Positions 32,040-41,600 of a stretch of 64,000 nt of DNA are shown here, piece after piece (within the stretch, counting starts at the first letter, position 1; every line of letters starts with the position of its first letter). The stretch is from contig CM071567.1 in the NCBI GenBank assembly GCA_036426205.1, forward strand, positions 289,975,141 to 290,039,140, read 5' to 3'. The DNA comes from Ascaphus truei. Its lineage: Eukaryota > Chordata > Amphibia > Anura > Ascaphidae. The notes beneath the pieces were generated by a model. It saw only the letters and a program-made list of their open reading frames with translations. It had not been told where the DNA came from and made no database searches. A program made the position numbers and the translations under genes.

Positions 32040-35000
32040 CTGCAACCAGAGGGCACCGGGTCAGAGGTCACCAACACAAGTCACACGGTCCTTCGCCCCC
32101 CTCTCTCAGCCCCGCGGTACCCTATCCTGGCCGCTACCTTTGAATTGTAGTCAAATTAGCCTCGGCACTGGTCGCCCTGGTAACGGATTGCTTTACGGCA
32201 GCGTGAAGGCGGCGAATATTGCTGTCATGGAAACAGCTCTGATAATTCACCAGCAGGACCAGGAGGAAGAAAGCCATGTGACCCGCGCAGCTCTGCGTGC
32301 GAAACACTGCGTCATACAACACGCATGCAGCAAAACACGCAATATCCAAACGGTACACACACACAACTTCACACTGCAGTAAAGAACTTAAACACGCTAT
32401 GCACACGCCTAACTTGTTATGTACAAGGCATGTAGAGTACCTGTACATGTAAATCACGCAGGCTCTGCTCTCTCATCTAGATCACGCTCTGCACCTCTGA
32501 CATGCTCTGCACCTCTGACACGCTCTGCACCTCTGACACGCTCTGCACCTCTGACATGCTCTGCACCTCTGACATGCTCTGCACCTCTGACATGCTACCA
32601 CTCTCGCTCTGCACTCTGCCACCCCTGCTGCTCTGCACCTCCGGAGACCCCGTCTCCCCTCTCTCACCCGGATCAGGCCCCTCAGCGCCTGCACCCTCCG
32701 CGCCTCGTCCTTCGCCTGCAGGAGACTGAATCCGCCAGGCGCTCGGACTGTAACGAAACGATCTGACGTCTTCTTAACGAGCGGCTCCTCCACCAACCCC
32801 TCCCCCTCGCTGAGCACAGGGGGGCTGCACAGTGCAGAGCACAGTGACAGCAGCAGCACCTGCAGGGGCCACAGGAGAAAAGGGGGGGGGGGGAGCCAAG
32901 GAGGTAAGCACGCAGAGACACGAGGTCGCACGCAGAGACACAAAGCCTTGGGCGTTACCTTGAGCGGCTCCAGCAGGGCGGCGGACGTGAATACCGCGCA
33001 GGAGGAGGAGATGATCCACAGGAGAATCCCGTGATCCGAGAGCGATGAACTGTACAGAACCGTGACCACAACACACACAGCCAGCAGCATGAATAGCACT
33101 GAGTATATCAGCCACAGCATCCAGGGGGGGAACAGCCAGCCAGGAGGGACCCAGCGAACACCTGGCACAGAACCCAAAACTCGGGGATGAGAACAGAAAT
33201 AACCCCCCAAAACACACAGGAAGCAGCCACCTGAGAACTCCCCCCCCCCCCCACCCACCCTTCCTCCAGAGATACGCAACCCCAACGAGAGGTCCCCCCC
33301 AGATTGAGAGCCCGCTGAGATAGATGTACCCCAAAAGTGACATTCCTAAAGACTACCCCCCAGATCACATGAGATCGCCCCCAAAAGCTCTGCGCTCACC
33401 GATGTGCGTGTTGAAGGGGGAGGGGGGCACAGAGGAGATGTTCCAGCTGTGGGGGAGCTCGGAGTCACTGATGGTCACCGCGGAGGCGCAAGAGGAGGAG
33501 AGGGACCAGCGTCCAGCCTCAGACCAGGGGCTGCAGAGGCTTTCGGAGCTGGGAAGGGAAGGCCCGCGGTCATGTGGTGTAGAGGGGGGGGAGCAAGTGG
33601 GACATACGTCTCGGAGTGGTATCTAGTGAGTGCGGAACGGGGACTCACCTGGGCGAGTGCAGGTCCACGTCTGTCCGGTGAGAGAACCTGCCGCTGTCTG
33701 ACCCCTCACTCGCACGAATTTCGGCTGCAATGGAGTGAAGCAGGTTCTCGTCTGGGGGACAACGCGAGGGGTTAACCACGGAGCTACTGGCACAAAGTGT
33801 GCCAACGGTCACCTAACTCCTGAGACGCCAAACTTAAAGCAGCCATCCACGCGGAATTATCTTTTCCCCTTTCCAACGCTGTTTTTATGTTCTAAATCGC
33901 ATGCTCCGTTCAGGAGATATAAAAGGTTTGAAATATTACGTGTCTGGGAGATTAAAATGGCCCCCGCGCAGTGTACATGTTACCACCAGATGCTACATAT
34001 TAAGGCACCCCCCCATAATGTTATGTGAGTTTAATTCCCCCCCCCCCCCCCCGGGTGTGTCCTGCTTTTTCCTTCTCCATCTCTGGCTTCTGCGGTTGCC
34101 ATGGTAACATTTACACGGCTCTGGGGGACACCTCCATTTTTTCCTCCCGCACTTTTAACATTTCAAACGTTTCTATCTCCTGAACCGAGCAGCATGGGAA
34201 AAGGCAAGGGGAAGTTCTTGTAAATTAACAAAAAAAAGATGGCGGTCAGCACAGATTGCCGCATTAAAAAGGGCTTGAACTGCGGTTTCTAGGGATTGCT
34301 GCTTTAAATCACATAATCATGACCTGAGACTGTCCCTTCCACTGCAGGGTGACGGTGACACAGGGAGAAGGGCCTATGTCCCACATGCTAAGATTCATCC
34401 AGCTCCGATGTGGGATATCGCATCTGATCTATTGTTAGCTGCCATTCGGGGTGTGACACCCACATCAGAGCTTGATGAATCTGCCCATAGAGTCTGCCCC
34501 TCCCTCTGCAGGGCGACAGTGACATAGACAGGCTGCATAGGGACACAGACACAAAGACCTATGTAACATGGATTCCCTGCCTCCCACTGCCGGGTGACAA
34601 AAAAGACCTATGCCACATGGAGTCTGTCCCTCCCACATCAGGGTGTCAGTGACAGAGACACAAGGACCTATGTCACATGGTTACTGTCGCACTGTAGGGT
34701 AACAGTGACACAGACACAAGGACCTTACGTCACATGGAGTCTGTCCCTCCCACATCAGGGTGGCAGTGACACAGACGGGGACCTATGTCACTTGGTTACT
34801 GTCCCTCCCTCTGCAAGGTGACTGTGACAGACGGACATTTGAAATGTGTTACCAATGGCTTCCTGTGTCCCCTAGGGGGGTGTTACCTGACAGTGTGAGG
34901 TGCTGGCTGCAGCTGGATCCCCCTGAGAGAGACAAGGGGTCCCCCCCAGAGCTGCACACAGACTGTAACCCGAGGCGGAGCTGTCCCTTCTTCCTGCGCA

Positions 35001-38000
35001 GGGTCCGAGTGACGCTGAGGGCGGAGTCTGAACCCAACGTGTACAAAGCATCGTATGTACTGTCACAGGAGGAGGGCCAGGCGGGCGCAGGGCTGGGGGG
35101 AGGACACCGCTAATGAGATCTCCGCATCACACCGCTAATGAGATCCCCGCATCACACCGCTAATGAGCATCCCCATCACACCGCTAATTAGCAACCCCAT
35201 CACACCGCTAACGAGCTTCCACATCACACCGCTAACGAGCTTCCACATCACAGCGCTAATCAGCTTCCACATCACAGCGCTAACGAGCATCCGCAGCACA
35301 CCGCTAACGAGATCTCCGCATCACACCGCTAATAAGCATCCCCATCACACCGCTAATTAGCAAAACACCCCATCACACCGCTAAATTAGCAACCAACATA
35401 ACACCGCTAACGAGCTTCCACATCACACCGCTAACGAGCATCGCATAAACCGCTTAAGAGCTCTATCCAACGCTAATGAGCGCTCTTGCATCACACCGCT
35501 AACGAGCATCCGCATCACACCGCTAATGAGCGCTCTGCATCAAACCGCTAATGAGCGCTCTGCATCACACCGATAACGAGCTTCTGCATCACACCGCTAA
35601 CGAGCATCCTTGTGGTTGCCACACAACTAGAACCTAACAAGAGAAATCGGGAAAAAAGACATACAAAGGATGAACACCCCCACAAAGTACACACCACCGC
35701 CACCACCGGCTCACCCCCACAAAACCACGGCTAACCCCCCACCCACACCGGATCACCCATCCCAGCTTGGCTAACCCCCCCCCCCCACCCCGGCTCACCC
35801 TCCCAGCTTGGCTCCACCCTCCCAGCTTGGCCTCCCCTCCAGTGGCTCACCTCCCCCAGCTTGGGCTCACCCCTCCAGCTTGGCTCACCCCTCCCAGTTG
35901 GCTCCCCCCCCCCAGCTTGGATACACCCCCCCGCCCCCCCCAGCTTGGCTCACCCCCTCCCAGCTGGCTCACCCCCTCCAGCTTGCTCCACCCCCCCCCC
36001 CAGCTTGGCTCACCCCCCCCCAGCTTGGCTCACCCCTCTGTGTACCACTGGACGTGGTCTCCTTCATCAGGAGTCGGCTTGTCCCTGGCCACGGACCCCT
36101 GAAACAGAACAGCCTCACGTGACTCCCTACCCTTCTTACCCCAATGACATAACTTAGGTCACAGCTGCCCCATTCCCCTCTACAGGGGTTAAAGGTCATC
36201 ACTGGCTTACTAAAGGGGTGAAAGGTCAGAGGTGACGTGTCCATGTGTGGTTGTGGTCACTTACACAGCTGAGGGAGCTGATGTCCAGCAGGGAGTCTCC
36301 TCCCCCCGGGATGGACAGGAGGGACGAGCCATCCAGGGACATGTCCTGCTCTGCGGTCTGAGTGTCCGGAGTGGACATTGCAGTGTCCTCCACCATCACC
36401 TGACAGAGAGAGGGGACACAGAGGGTGTGGCAGAACGGTCCCTCCCACCACAGGGTGACAGTCTGAGACTTACACGTAGCTAGGCCACGTCCCGCCTAGC
36501 GCTCAGTCTGAGACTTAAACATCCGTGGCTTCTCTAATCTACAATCAGACTGCTCTTCAAACTGAGCGCTCAGGGGCTCTTACACACATGGAGATACTCA
36601 CACATACGGAGGGTGGGGTCTCAAACGGGAAGGGTGGGGTCCCATACGGGACAGTGGGGGGGTCTCACCTTGCTGCGTGTTTCTCTGAACAGGAAAGTGA
36701 AGAGGAGTTGCAGGGGGAGCACGATCAGAGACACAAGGACCCCCACGGATACACTCTGCCACGTAACTGGCGACCGGACCCCCAGAGGAGAGCTGAAACA
36801 CAAGCAGGGGGGGAGGGTGTCACGGGAGACCAGGACTTCACATAGGGATCAAGCAGCAGACAGGAAACAGATATAATATACCCTACAACGGAATTCAGCA
36901 CTGACCTTTCACCTTTGACCCCCACTGCCCCATACCACAGGGCGCAGGCTGCCACGTAGAGGTGCAGGGTCAGCGCACAGCAAGTCACCCTCTGCACACG
37001 TGTGAAGCGACTCCGTGGCGGGCGCCACCACACAGAGAACCAGAGGTGCCAATCTGTGAACCCGAGGAGCAGCTGTGCCGGGAACACGCGGGAGAAACTG
37101 CCCAGCTCCTGAGGGCCTGAGAGAGGAGATAGCATGAGAGAGCCACCAGGAGACCAGTGCGAGAGCCACCAGGAGACCAGGTCGAGAGCCACCAGGAGAC
37201 CAGTGCGAGAGCCACCAGGAGACCAGTGCGAGAGCCACCAGGAGACCAGGGCGAGAGCCACCAGGAGACCAGGTCGAGAGCCACCAGGAGACCAGTGTGA
37301 GAGCCACCAGGAGACCAGTGTGAGAGCCACCAGGAGACCAGTGTGAGAGCCACCAGGAGGCCAGTGTGAGAGCCACCAGGAGACCAGTGTGAGAGCCACC
37401 AGGAGGCCAGTGCGAGAGCCACCAGGAGACCAGTCGAGAGCCACCAGGAGGAGGCCAGTGTGAGAGCCATGAGACAGAGGGGATACAACGAGAAAGAGAC
37501 TAATGTGAGCCATTAGAGAGAAATGTGTGGAAGATTACACGAGAAACAGACCTCCAGAGAGAGGGAGAGAGACCGGTATGGGTGCCACAAGAGAGGGACC
37601 ACAAAAAGGAGGGAGAGAAAGCAATGTGAGTGTTGCAAGAAAGAGAGGAGATACCAGATGAGAGAAACTTCAGTGTGAGGACCAGGAGAGAGACCTCAAA
37701 GAGACCCATGATCGAGAGGAGATACCACGTGGGGGAGCCACATGGTCATACCACAAGGTGAAATGTGAGACCCATAAGAGAAGATAATGACCCCTACACA
37801 AATCCGCGCACCTCCCACGGTGAGCAACAATCACGTGAACACAGAGGGCATAATGATAGCACGAATATGTGACCTGTCACCGTGGTAACACGCACAGGCG
37901 GCCAGCACCTCCTTCTCCACCCGCCCTCCGTTGCGCTCGTTCTCCACCGACAGCCAGTCACCCACCAGGAAGAAGTAGAGGAAATCGGTCTGTCTGTCCC

Positions 38001-38570
38001 ACACGGCCACGTACTGGAGGAACCACGAGGGGTCCAGCCCTGGGGAGCCAAACATCCAACTGACAACTGTGACCCTCAATGACCCCCCTTGACTCTCACC
38101 AAGCCCCAACCTTTCCAGTACCCTACGTACCCGTGTTGTCATGCCACACACGGATCTTCCAGATCTCCCCCAGGTTACTGTCGGTCTCCACCTGGAACAC
38201 GTCGCTCCCCCCCCTGCGCAGTGCTCCCCCGCTGTCCAGGTGACGCGCGCCGCTCTTGTTCAGTCCGTACAGACTGAGCCCAACGTGAGCTGTGGTGCCT
38301 GACATATGACATGAACAGATCATACACACGTCACACACGTGTGCCGATGACATGCACATGTATGACACACGCACCTGCCCCCCTCCTCCAACCGGTCTTC
38401 ACCAGCACCCAGTACTTGTAACGTCCTGGCTGACCGCACAGTGGGATGGTTCCGACCCGAGCCACGTCCAGGTGATCCAGCTTGTGAGAGATCAGAACCA
38501 GCAACAGATACAGGACCAGGAGCAGGGAACAGGTTATCACAGCCAGGGGGCGCTGCCCGGAGCGGGGGAC
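31915..38570 (-). CDS. Polycystin-1 (PKD1) family gene, 14 consecutive exons (partial)
   Basis: Polycystin-1 proteins are large receptors with a GAIN/GPS cleavage site, eleven membrane segments and a cytosolic PLAT domain after the first segment; they pair with TRPP channels. The exons (38375-38570, 38131-38298, 37896-38039, 36906-37116, 36669-36792, 36265-36399, 36034-36098, 34887-35059, 33649-33751, 33400-33548, 32959-33161, 32668-32859, 32138-32292, 31915-32039) have GT-AG borders, and every exon phase matches the next. They give 2143 nt without a stop. Domains in order: membrane segment 1, PLAT, membrane segments 2-3, Ser/Thr-rich linker, membrane segments 4-5, segment 6 and start of the following large loop. 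The sequence resembles PKD1 (KLDHLD, PLCGQPGRYKYWVLVKTGW, WRPPRSRFTRVQR) more than what I recall of PKD1L1-3 or PKDREJ. It could be PKD1 itself or its ohnolog. Exons 5' of 38570 and 3' of 31915 are not visible. Confidence 0.9.
32138..32292 (-). CDS. Polycystin exon M: membrane segment 6
   Basis: 155 bp. Reads AGHMAFFLLVLLVNYQ then LHAAVKQSVTRAT, the helix followed by the first conserved part of the large loop. The acceptor GCACGCAG has a weak pyrimidine tract. Confidence 0.88.
32487..32600. repeat. 18-bp intronic minisatellite (about 6-7 copies)
   Basis: Unit CTCTGCACCTCTGACATG in the intron between exons L and M. Confidence 0.92.
32668..32859 (-). CDS. Polycystin exon L
   Basis: 192 bp (64 codons), acceptor CCCCTGCAG, donor GTGAGA. 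Reads VLLLSLCSALCSPPV, an acidic segment, then GGFSLLQAKDEARRVQALR, matching the GFALFLAKEEARKVKRL-type segment of PKD1. Confidence 0.93.
32959..33161 (-). CDS. Polycystin exon K: membrane segments 4 and 5
   Basis: 203 bp, acceptor GTGCCAG, donor GTAACG. Reads PPWMLWLIYSVLFMLLAV, then LLWIISSSCAVFTSAALL, then EPLK, the two-helix hairpin and EPLKV signature of polycystin-1. Confidence 0.93.
33400..33548 (-). CDS. Polycystin exon J: Ser-rich linker
   Basis: 149 bp, acceptor CCCTTCCCAG, donor GTGAGC. Reads SSESLCSPWSEAGRWSL then SDSELPHSWNISSVPPS. Low conservation; phase compatible with I and K. Confidence 0.75.
33649..33751 (-). CDS. Polycystin exon I: linker
   Basis: 103 bp, donor GTGAGTCC. 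Reads DENLLHSIAAEIRASEG, comparable with the DEDLIQQVLAEG segment of PKD1, then SDSGRFSHRTDVDLHSP. Confidence 0.82.
33838..34303. mobile_element. Foldback MITE at TTAA sites (Kolobok or piggyBac type)
   Basis: Ends AGCAGCCATCC and GGATTGCTGCT are inverted repeats flanked by TTAA (33834-33837 and 34304-34307). Long internal arms also pair (GTTCAGGAGATATAAAAGG against TTTCTATCTCCTGAAC). It lies between exons H and I. No coding content. Confidence 0.75.
34320..34835. repeat. Intronic minisatellite, unit about 60-65 bp
   Basis: Repeated GACCTATGTCACATGG, TCTGTCCCTCCCACATCAGG and GTGACAGTGACACAGACAC blocks. Confidence 0.85.
34887..35059 (-). CDS. Polycystin exon H: linker
   Basis: 173 bp, acceptor CTGTGACAG, donor GTAACA. 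Reads YDALYTLGSDSALSVTRT, a basic LRRKKGQLRL and a Ser-rich end. Less conserved; accepted mainly on splice phase and position. Confidence 0.75.
35105..35610. repeat. Intronic minisatellite, unit about 24 bp (about 20 copies)
   Basis: Unit CATCACACCGCTAATGAGC with variants, between exons G and H. Confidence 0.93.
35680..36033. repeat. Intronic array of splice-donor-like units
   Basis: Unit CCCAGCTTGGCTCACCCC (about 17-25 bp). On the minus strand each unit reads GGTGAGCCAAGCTGGG. The rightmost unit is the true 5' splice site of exon G. Confidence 0.88.
36034..36098 (-). CDS. Polycystin exon G: short linker exon
   Basis: 65 bp, acceptor TTCTGTTTCAG, donor GG/GTGAGC. Reads GSVARDKPTPDEGDHVQWYT. 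Phases on both sides fit. Its donor is followed by an array of copies of the donor region. Confidence 0.82.
36265..36399 (-). CDS. Polycystin exon F: cytosolic linker
   Basis: 135 bp, donor GTAAGT. Acidic, Ser-rich: VEDTAMSTPDTQTAEQDMS then DGSSLLSIPGGGDSLLDI. Comparable to the DSS-rich linker of PKD1. Confidence 0.85.
36669..36792 (-). CDS. Polycystin exon E: third membrane segment
   Basis: 124 bp, acceptor GTGTTTCAG, donor GTGAGACC. Reads SVSVGVLVSLIVLPLQLLF then TFLFRETRSK, a membrane helix followed by a basic stop-transfer. Confidence 0.9.
36906..37116 (-). CDS. Polycystin exon D: second membrane segment
   Basis: 211 bp. Reads LLLGFTDWHLWFSVWWRPPR then SRFTRVQRVTCC and a hydrophobic stretch ending ALWYGAVG. 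The donor chosen is AG/GTCAGT because it keeps phase with exon E; an upstream GTGAAAG would break the frame. Confidence 0.9.
37130..37460. repeat. Intronic minisatellite, unit 23-24 bp (about 14 copies)
   Basis: Unit GAGAGCCACCAGGAGACCAG with GTG/GTC variants in the intron between exons C and D. Minus-strand open frames here are artefacts of the repeat. Confidence 0.95.
37461..37790. repeat. Degenerate continuation of the intronic array
   Basis: Related but diverged text (GAGAGAGACC, CCACAAGAGAG), suggesting an older part of the same array. Confidence 0.5.
37896..38039 (-). CDS. Polycystin exon C: end of PLAT
   Basis: 144 bp. Reads LDPSWFLQYVAVWDRQTD, then FFLVGDWLSVE, NGGRVEKEVLAA. The final strand and the EKEVLAA helix are hallmark positions of polycystin-1. 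Confidence 0.93.
38131..38298 (-). CDS. Polycystin exon B: PLAT domain
   Basis: 168 bp. Reads TTAHVGLSLYGLNKSG, then DVFQVETDSNLGEIWK and IRVWHDNTG, the core beta strands of a PLAT domain that binds lipid and partner proteins. Donor GTACGT. Confidence 0.93.
38375..38570 (-). CDS. Polycystin exon A: first membrane segment and PLAT start
   Basis: Acceptor CACCCCCAG, donor GTGCGTGTG, 196 bp. Reads a hydrophobic run VITCSLLLVLYLLLVLI, then SHKLDHLDVARVG, then GRYKYWVLVKTGW, the entry strand of the PLAT/LH2 domain. Same order as in vertebrate polycystin-1. Confidence 0.9.
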
Positions 38571-38579
38571 CTGGGGGTG

Positions 38580-38862
38580 AAAAGGGGGAGGCAGAGGTGT
38601 TAGCAGGGAGGGGGGGATCCAGGCGGAGAGACAATGGGGTCAGCAGGGAAAGGGAGACGAGAGGGGGGAAAGTGAACAAGGGGACCTGGAAGAGATACGA
38701 GAGGGAGCACGTTTAGGGGGGACCTGGGGGAGAGATAAGAGAGCCGAGTACGGTCAGCGGGGACCTGGGGGAGAGATAAGAGGGAGCAGCGTCAGGGGGG
38801 GGGGCCCCCCCTCTCCCCCTCCCCCCCTATCCCCTACCCCCACCCCCACACAAACACTCCAC
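38580..38862. repeat. G-rich intronic minisatellite and C-run
   Basis: Units of GGGGACCTGGGGGAGAGATA followed by a G/C homopolymer junction. The phrase GGGGACCTGG resembles the intron-exon border of exon A (GGGGGACCTGGGGGTGA), another case of array growth beside an exon. Confidence 0.75.
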
Positions 38863-38944
38863 GCCTAGATGTTCTAAGACCCGTATTTTAAAAGGACGTC
38901 TGGTCTTGCCTACATACTTTTTTTTGACAAATGCAGGTTATAAG

Positions 38945-39660
38945 GGCTTATAAGAGGGCTGAAAATACCCCCAGAGAAAGTCTACTGAAAGATACCCCCA
39001 AAGATTTAACAACGGACTGTATCAGGTTTATTGGCACTTACAACACCACATGGGATCTTGCCAAACAGATCTTTCAGACACATTGGCATAACTTAAAATC
39101 AGATCCCGACCTTAGTGACATTTTGAAAACATACCCTGAACTTACTCCCAGAAGGGCTAAAACTCTTCATGACTATCTAGTCAATAGTCACTTTGTCAAG
39201 GAAAAAATTCCCAGTACATGGTTACCAAGTAAAGCTGTGGGATGTTTTAGCTGCCACAACTGTAAGGCCTGCAAATTTATCAAAACCTCCAAGACCTTCC
39301 CAAATTGGAATGATACCAGGAGGTTTGATATCAGGCGTTACGTTAGTTGTAGAACTGCGGGTGTTATATATCTTATAACCTGCAATTTTCAAAAAAAGTA
39401 CGTAGGCAAGAACAGACGTCCTTTTAAAATACGGGTCTTAGAACATCTAGGCAGTATCCGTAACAAATTGGACACACCGGTAGCTAGACACGTCCTGGAC
39501 AATTCATGAAGGGGACAGCACTGTTCTATCATTTATAGGCATAGACCAATGCACCATGGACCAAAGAAAGGGTGATTGGGATCAGGCATTGCTCCAAAAA
39601 GAATCAAGGTGGATTTAAACACTAGGGACACTTTCCCCTCAAGGGTTAAATGAGGGGTTT
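38945..39660 (+). pseudogene. Penelope-like ORF, linker and GIY-YIG endonuclease (one frameshift)
   Basis: Open to 39507, with IGTYNTTWDLAKQIFQTHW, LTPRRAKTLHDYLV and a four-cysteine motif CFSCHNCKAC, then YVSCRTAGVIYLITCN, KKYVGKNRRPFKIRVLEHL. After a stop at 39507 the family text resumes in another frame (MDQRKGDWDQALLQKESRW). The reverse transcriptase core is absent (5' truncation). The endonuclease would nick DNA for retrotransposition. The active-site tyrosines and the arginine are present, while the catalytic glutamate block (QKES) lies after the frameshift. Confidence 0.82.
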
Positions 39661-39917
39661 GTGTTCTATCCCTTCATTTAAATACCTTGATTTATTACAC
39701 CATATATACCAGGGATATATATACAAATTGCCTATGCTGTTAGAATGTGCTAGTACCTCAGTATGACCACCAGATGTCATCAGTGACCACATTTTTTACC
39801 CATTACATGCCCAATCATATCTACAAATACATTGCAATGCGCAATCACACTGTTTTTAATACCTATCAGCTGCCCGATTATCCCTTTAAATAGCAGGGAG
39901 AGGGGAGTGCTCAAACC

Positions 39918-39955
39918 AGCCTAAGAAAAAGCCGTGTCAGCGAAACGTACGTCGG
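39918..39955 (+). ncRNA. Degenerate hammerhead-like motif in the Penelope-like tail
   Basis: CTAAGAAAAAGCC, loop GTGTC, then AGCGAAACGTACGTCGG. The position (after the ORF) and the GAAACG box fit; the CUGANGA box and stem II are damaged. Confidence 0.42.
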
Positions 39956-40194
39956 CAACTAGGAACGTAGTGACGTCATTGGTGACATCTCCCGAGACTT
40001 CCGGGTTCGTCACTTCCGGGTACTCACTGTCTCCGACGCCGAGAAGTACCCGTTTCACAGACTTCCACGGTCTGTATGGTGTGCATAGGGGGGTGATGTG
40101 TAGGCTACATTAGGATATATAGTTATAGTTTTGTGCCAGAAACATGCTTTGGTTATTTTGTGTTCTAGCCATGTCGGGTTAAAGTTGTTTTCAG

Positions 40195-40830
40195 CACACG
40201 ACCCCATGACACATGGAGTTTAAGTCTTTGGCAGTTATTGCTCGCTGTTGACACTTTGCGTGGTAACTGGACATCAGTACCACTGATCCCTCTAGTCCCA
40301 CCATCATACATATTTGGGTTCTAGAGTGTGTATAAATTGTGTATCTGATGAGCCTGTCATTTACTCATATCCATGAGAGCTTTGAACACTGGACAGTTAT
40401 TTATATACTGTGATTTAATCTGATTGCTGTTGATACATTGTGTGGACTGGATACCAGCACCACTCATTTCTCAACTATCATATATTTAGTCTTCTGAATG
40501 TGTATCTTCACCAGATAGCCTGGCATCTATTTATAGTTGTGAGGGCAATAGATACTGGGCACAAGTCGTTGTCTACAAACACCTGGGCAGAGATTCATGC
40601 TGCCCATCTGTTGGACTCGCAGCACTGTTTTTTTATAGCTTTATCATAAGTATTGTGCATTTAACTTAAGAGCCAGCTATGACATAAACAGAATTTAGCT
40701 ACTCTATATTGCAGAGAGGGCTCCGGGCAAAAGACGTTGTCAGAAACATCTAGGCAGTGACTCCTTACCTGCCAATTTGTTGGACTCGCAGCACTGGATT
40801 ACAATAGCTAGTTCATTATATTGCATGTGG
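40195..40830 (+). repeat. Nested tandem repeats in the Penelope-like tail
   Basis: Two copies of a unit of about 190 bp (GTTGACACTTTGCGTGGT... and GTTGATACATTGTGTGGA...), followed by two copies of a second unit of about 175 bp, each containing TGTTGGACTCGCAGCACTG. Confidence 0.65.
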
Positions 40831-41040
40831 TTTTGACCATCAGTTGGCACATAGTCACCTATTTCCCTTTGAGGATACCTAGATAGCCTGTAGCTACATT
40901 GGATTACTATATCCAATCGATCCACCTCCACCGTCTTTTAATTCGCCGTTTAAATAGGATTTATTTATAGAGACATTATATTTTATTTGAGGATTTCTCC
41001 CAATAAAGTTGTTTTTACCCTAATTCATCATACATATACT

Positions 41041-41355
41041 TCAGTACATTGTGTCTTTATCAGGTTTTAAACACTTTACTCTCACATCAGTATCATTAGC
41101 CATTGTGTGCTCCCAATATAGGGGTTCTTTCTCTCCTTGTTCATTAGCACTCCTGCACTGACATGTGCTAGAGGGAGGGCAGGGCTGACAAAGGGGTGTG
41201 CCAGGGCTTGTGACAGGACATGAAGGGGCAGTGCCTTAGCAAATGGTTGTTAAAATAGAATACAAGAAAATTGGTCTTTCAAAGTTTTTTTTTTAAAAAC
41301 AGAAAATGCTAAAAGTATTTTTTCTTACTACAGAACTGATTTATTTAAAAAAAAC
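41041..41355. other. Unassigned DNA
   Basis: No gene or known repeat recognised. Confidence 0.35.
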
Positions 41356-41359
41356 CACA

Positions 41360-41600
41360 CATGCGGGATATTCACACGTGCGGGATATTCACACATGCAG
41401 GATATTCACACATGCGGGATATTCACACGTGCGGGATATTCACACGTGCAGGATATTCACACATGCGGGATATTCACACACGCAGGATATTCACACACGC
41501 GGTATATTCACACATGCAGGATATTCACACGTGCAGGATATTCACACATGCGGGATATTCCCACGTGCGGGATATTCACACATGCAGGATATTCACAGGA
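41360..41600. repeat. 17-bp minisatellite (about 14 copies)
   Basis: Unit ACACATGCGGGATATTC with CpG/TpG variants. The phrase occurs once outside the array, at about 43256-43275. Confidence 0.95.

Larger units (their letters stand above)
38863..41040 (+). mobile_element. Penelope-like retroelement insertion with inverted 5' piece
   Basis: The main body (from about 38945) has the C-terminal linker and GIY-YIG endonuclease on the plus strand, a hammerhead-like motif 0.4 kb downstream, then a long repeat-rich tail ending in AATAAAGTTG. The first 82 bp (38863-38944) are the reverse complement of 39372-39452 of the same element. An inverted 5' fragment joined to a truncated body is typical of imperfect target-primed insertion. 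It sits in the intron or flank 5' of polycystin exon A. Confidence 0.82.

Noticed and set aside
31238..32077. A 279-codon minus-strand frame spanning the gap
   Set aside because: It runs through N bases, minisatellite and satellite B. Only 31915-32039 is coding, as polycystin exon N.
36725..37513. A 262-codon minus-strand frame with repeated WWLSHWSPGGS
   Set aside because: It reads through the 23-bp intronic minisatellite. Only its last part (36906-37116) is a true polycystin exon, in that exon's own splice borders.
41360..41600. Regularly spaced short repeats resembling a CRISPR array
   Set aside because: The 17-bp units are directly adjacent without unique spacers, and the genome is eukaryotic. 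It is a minisatellite.
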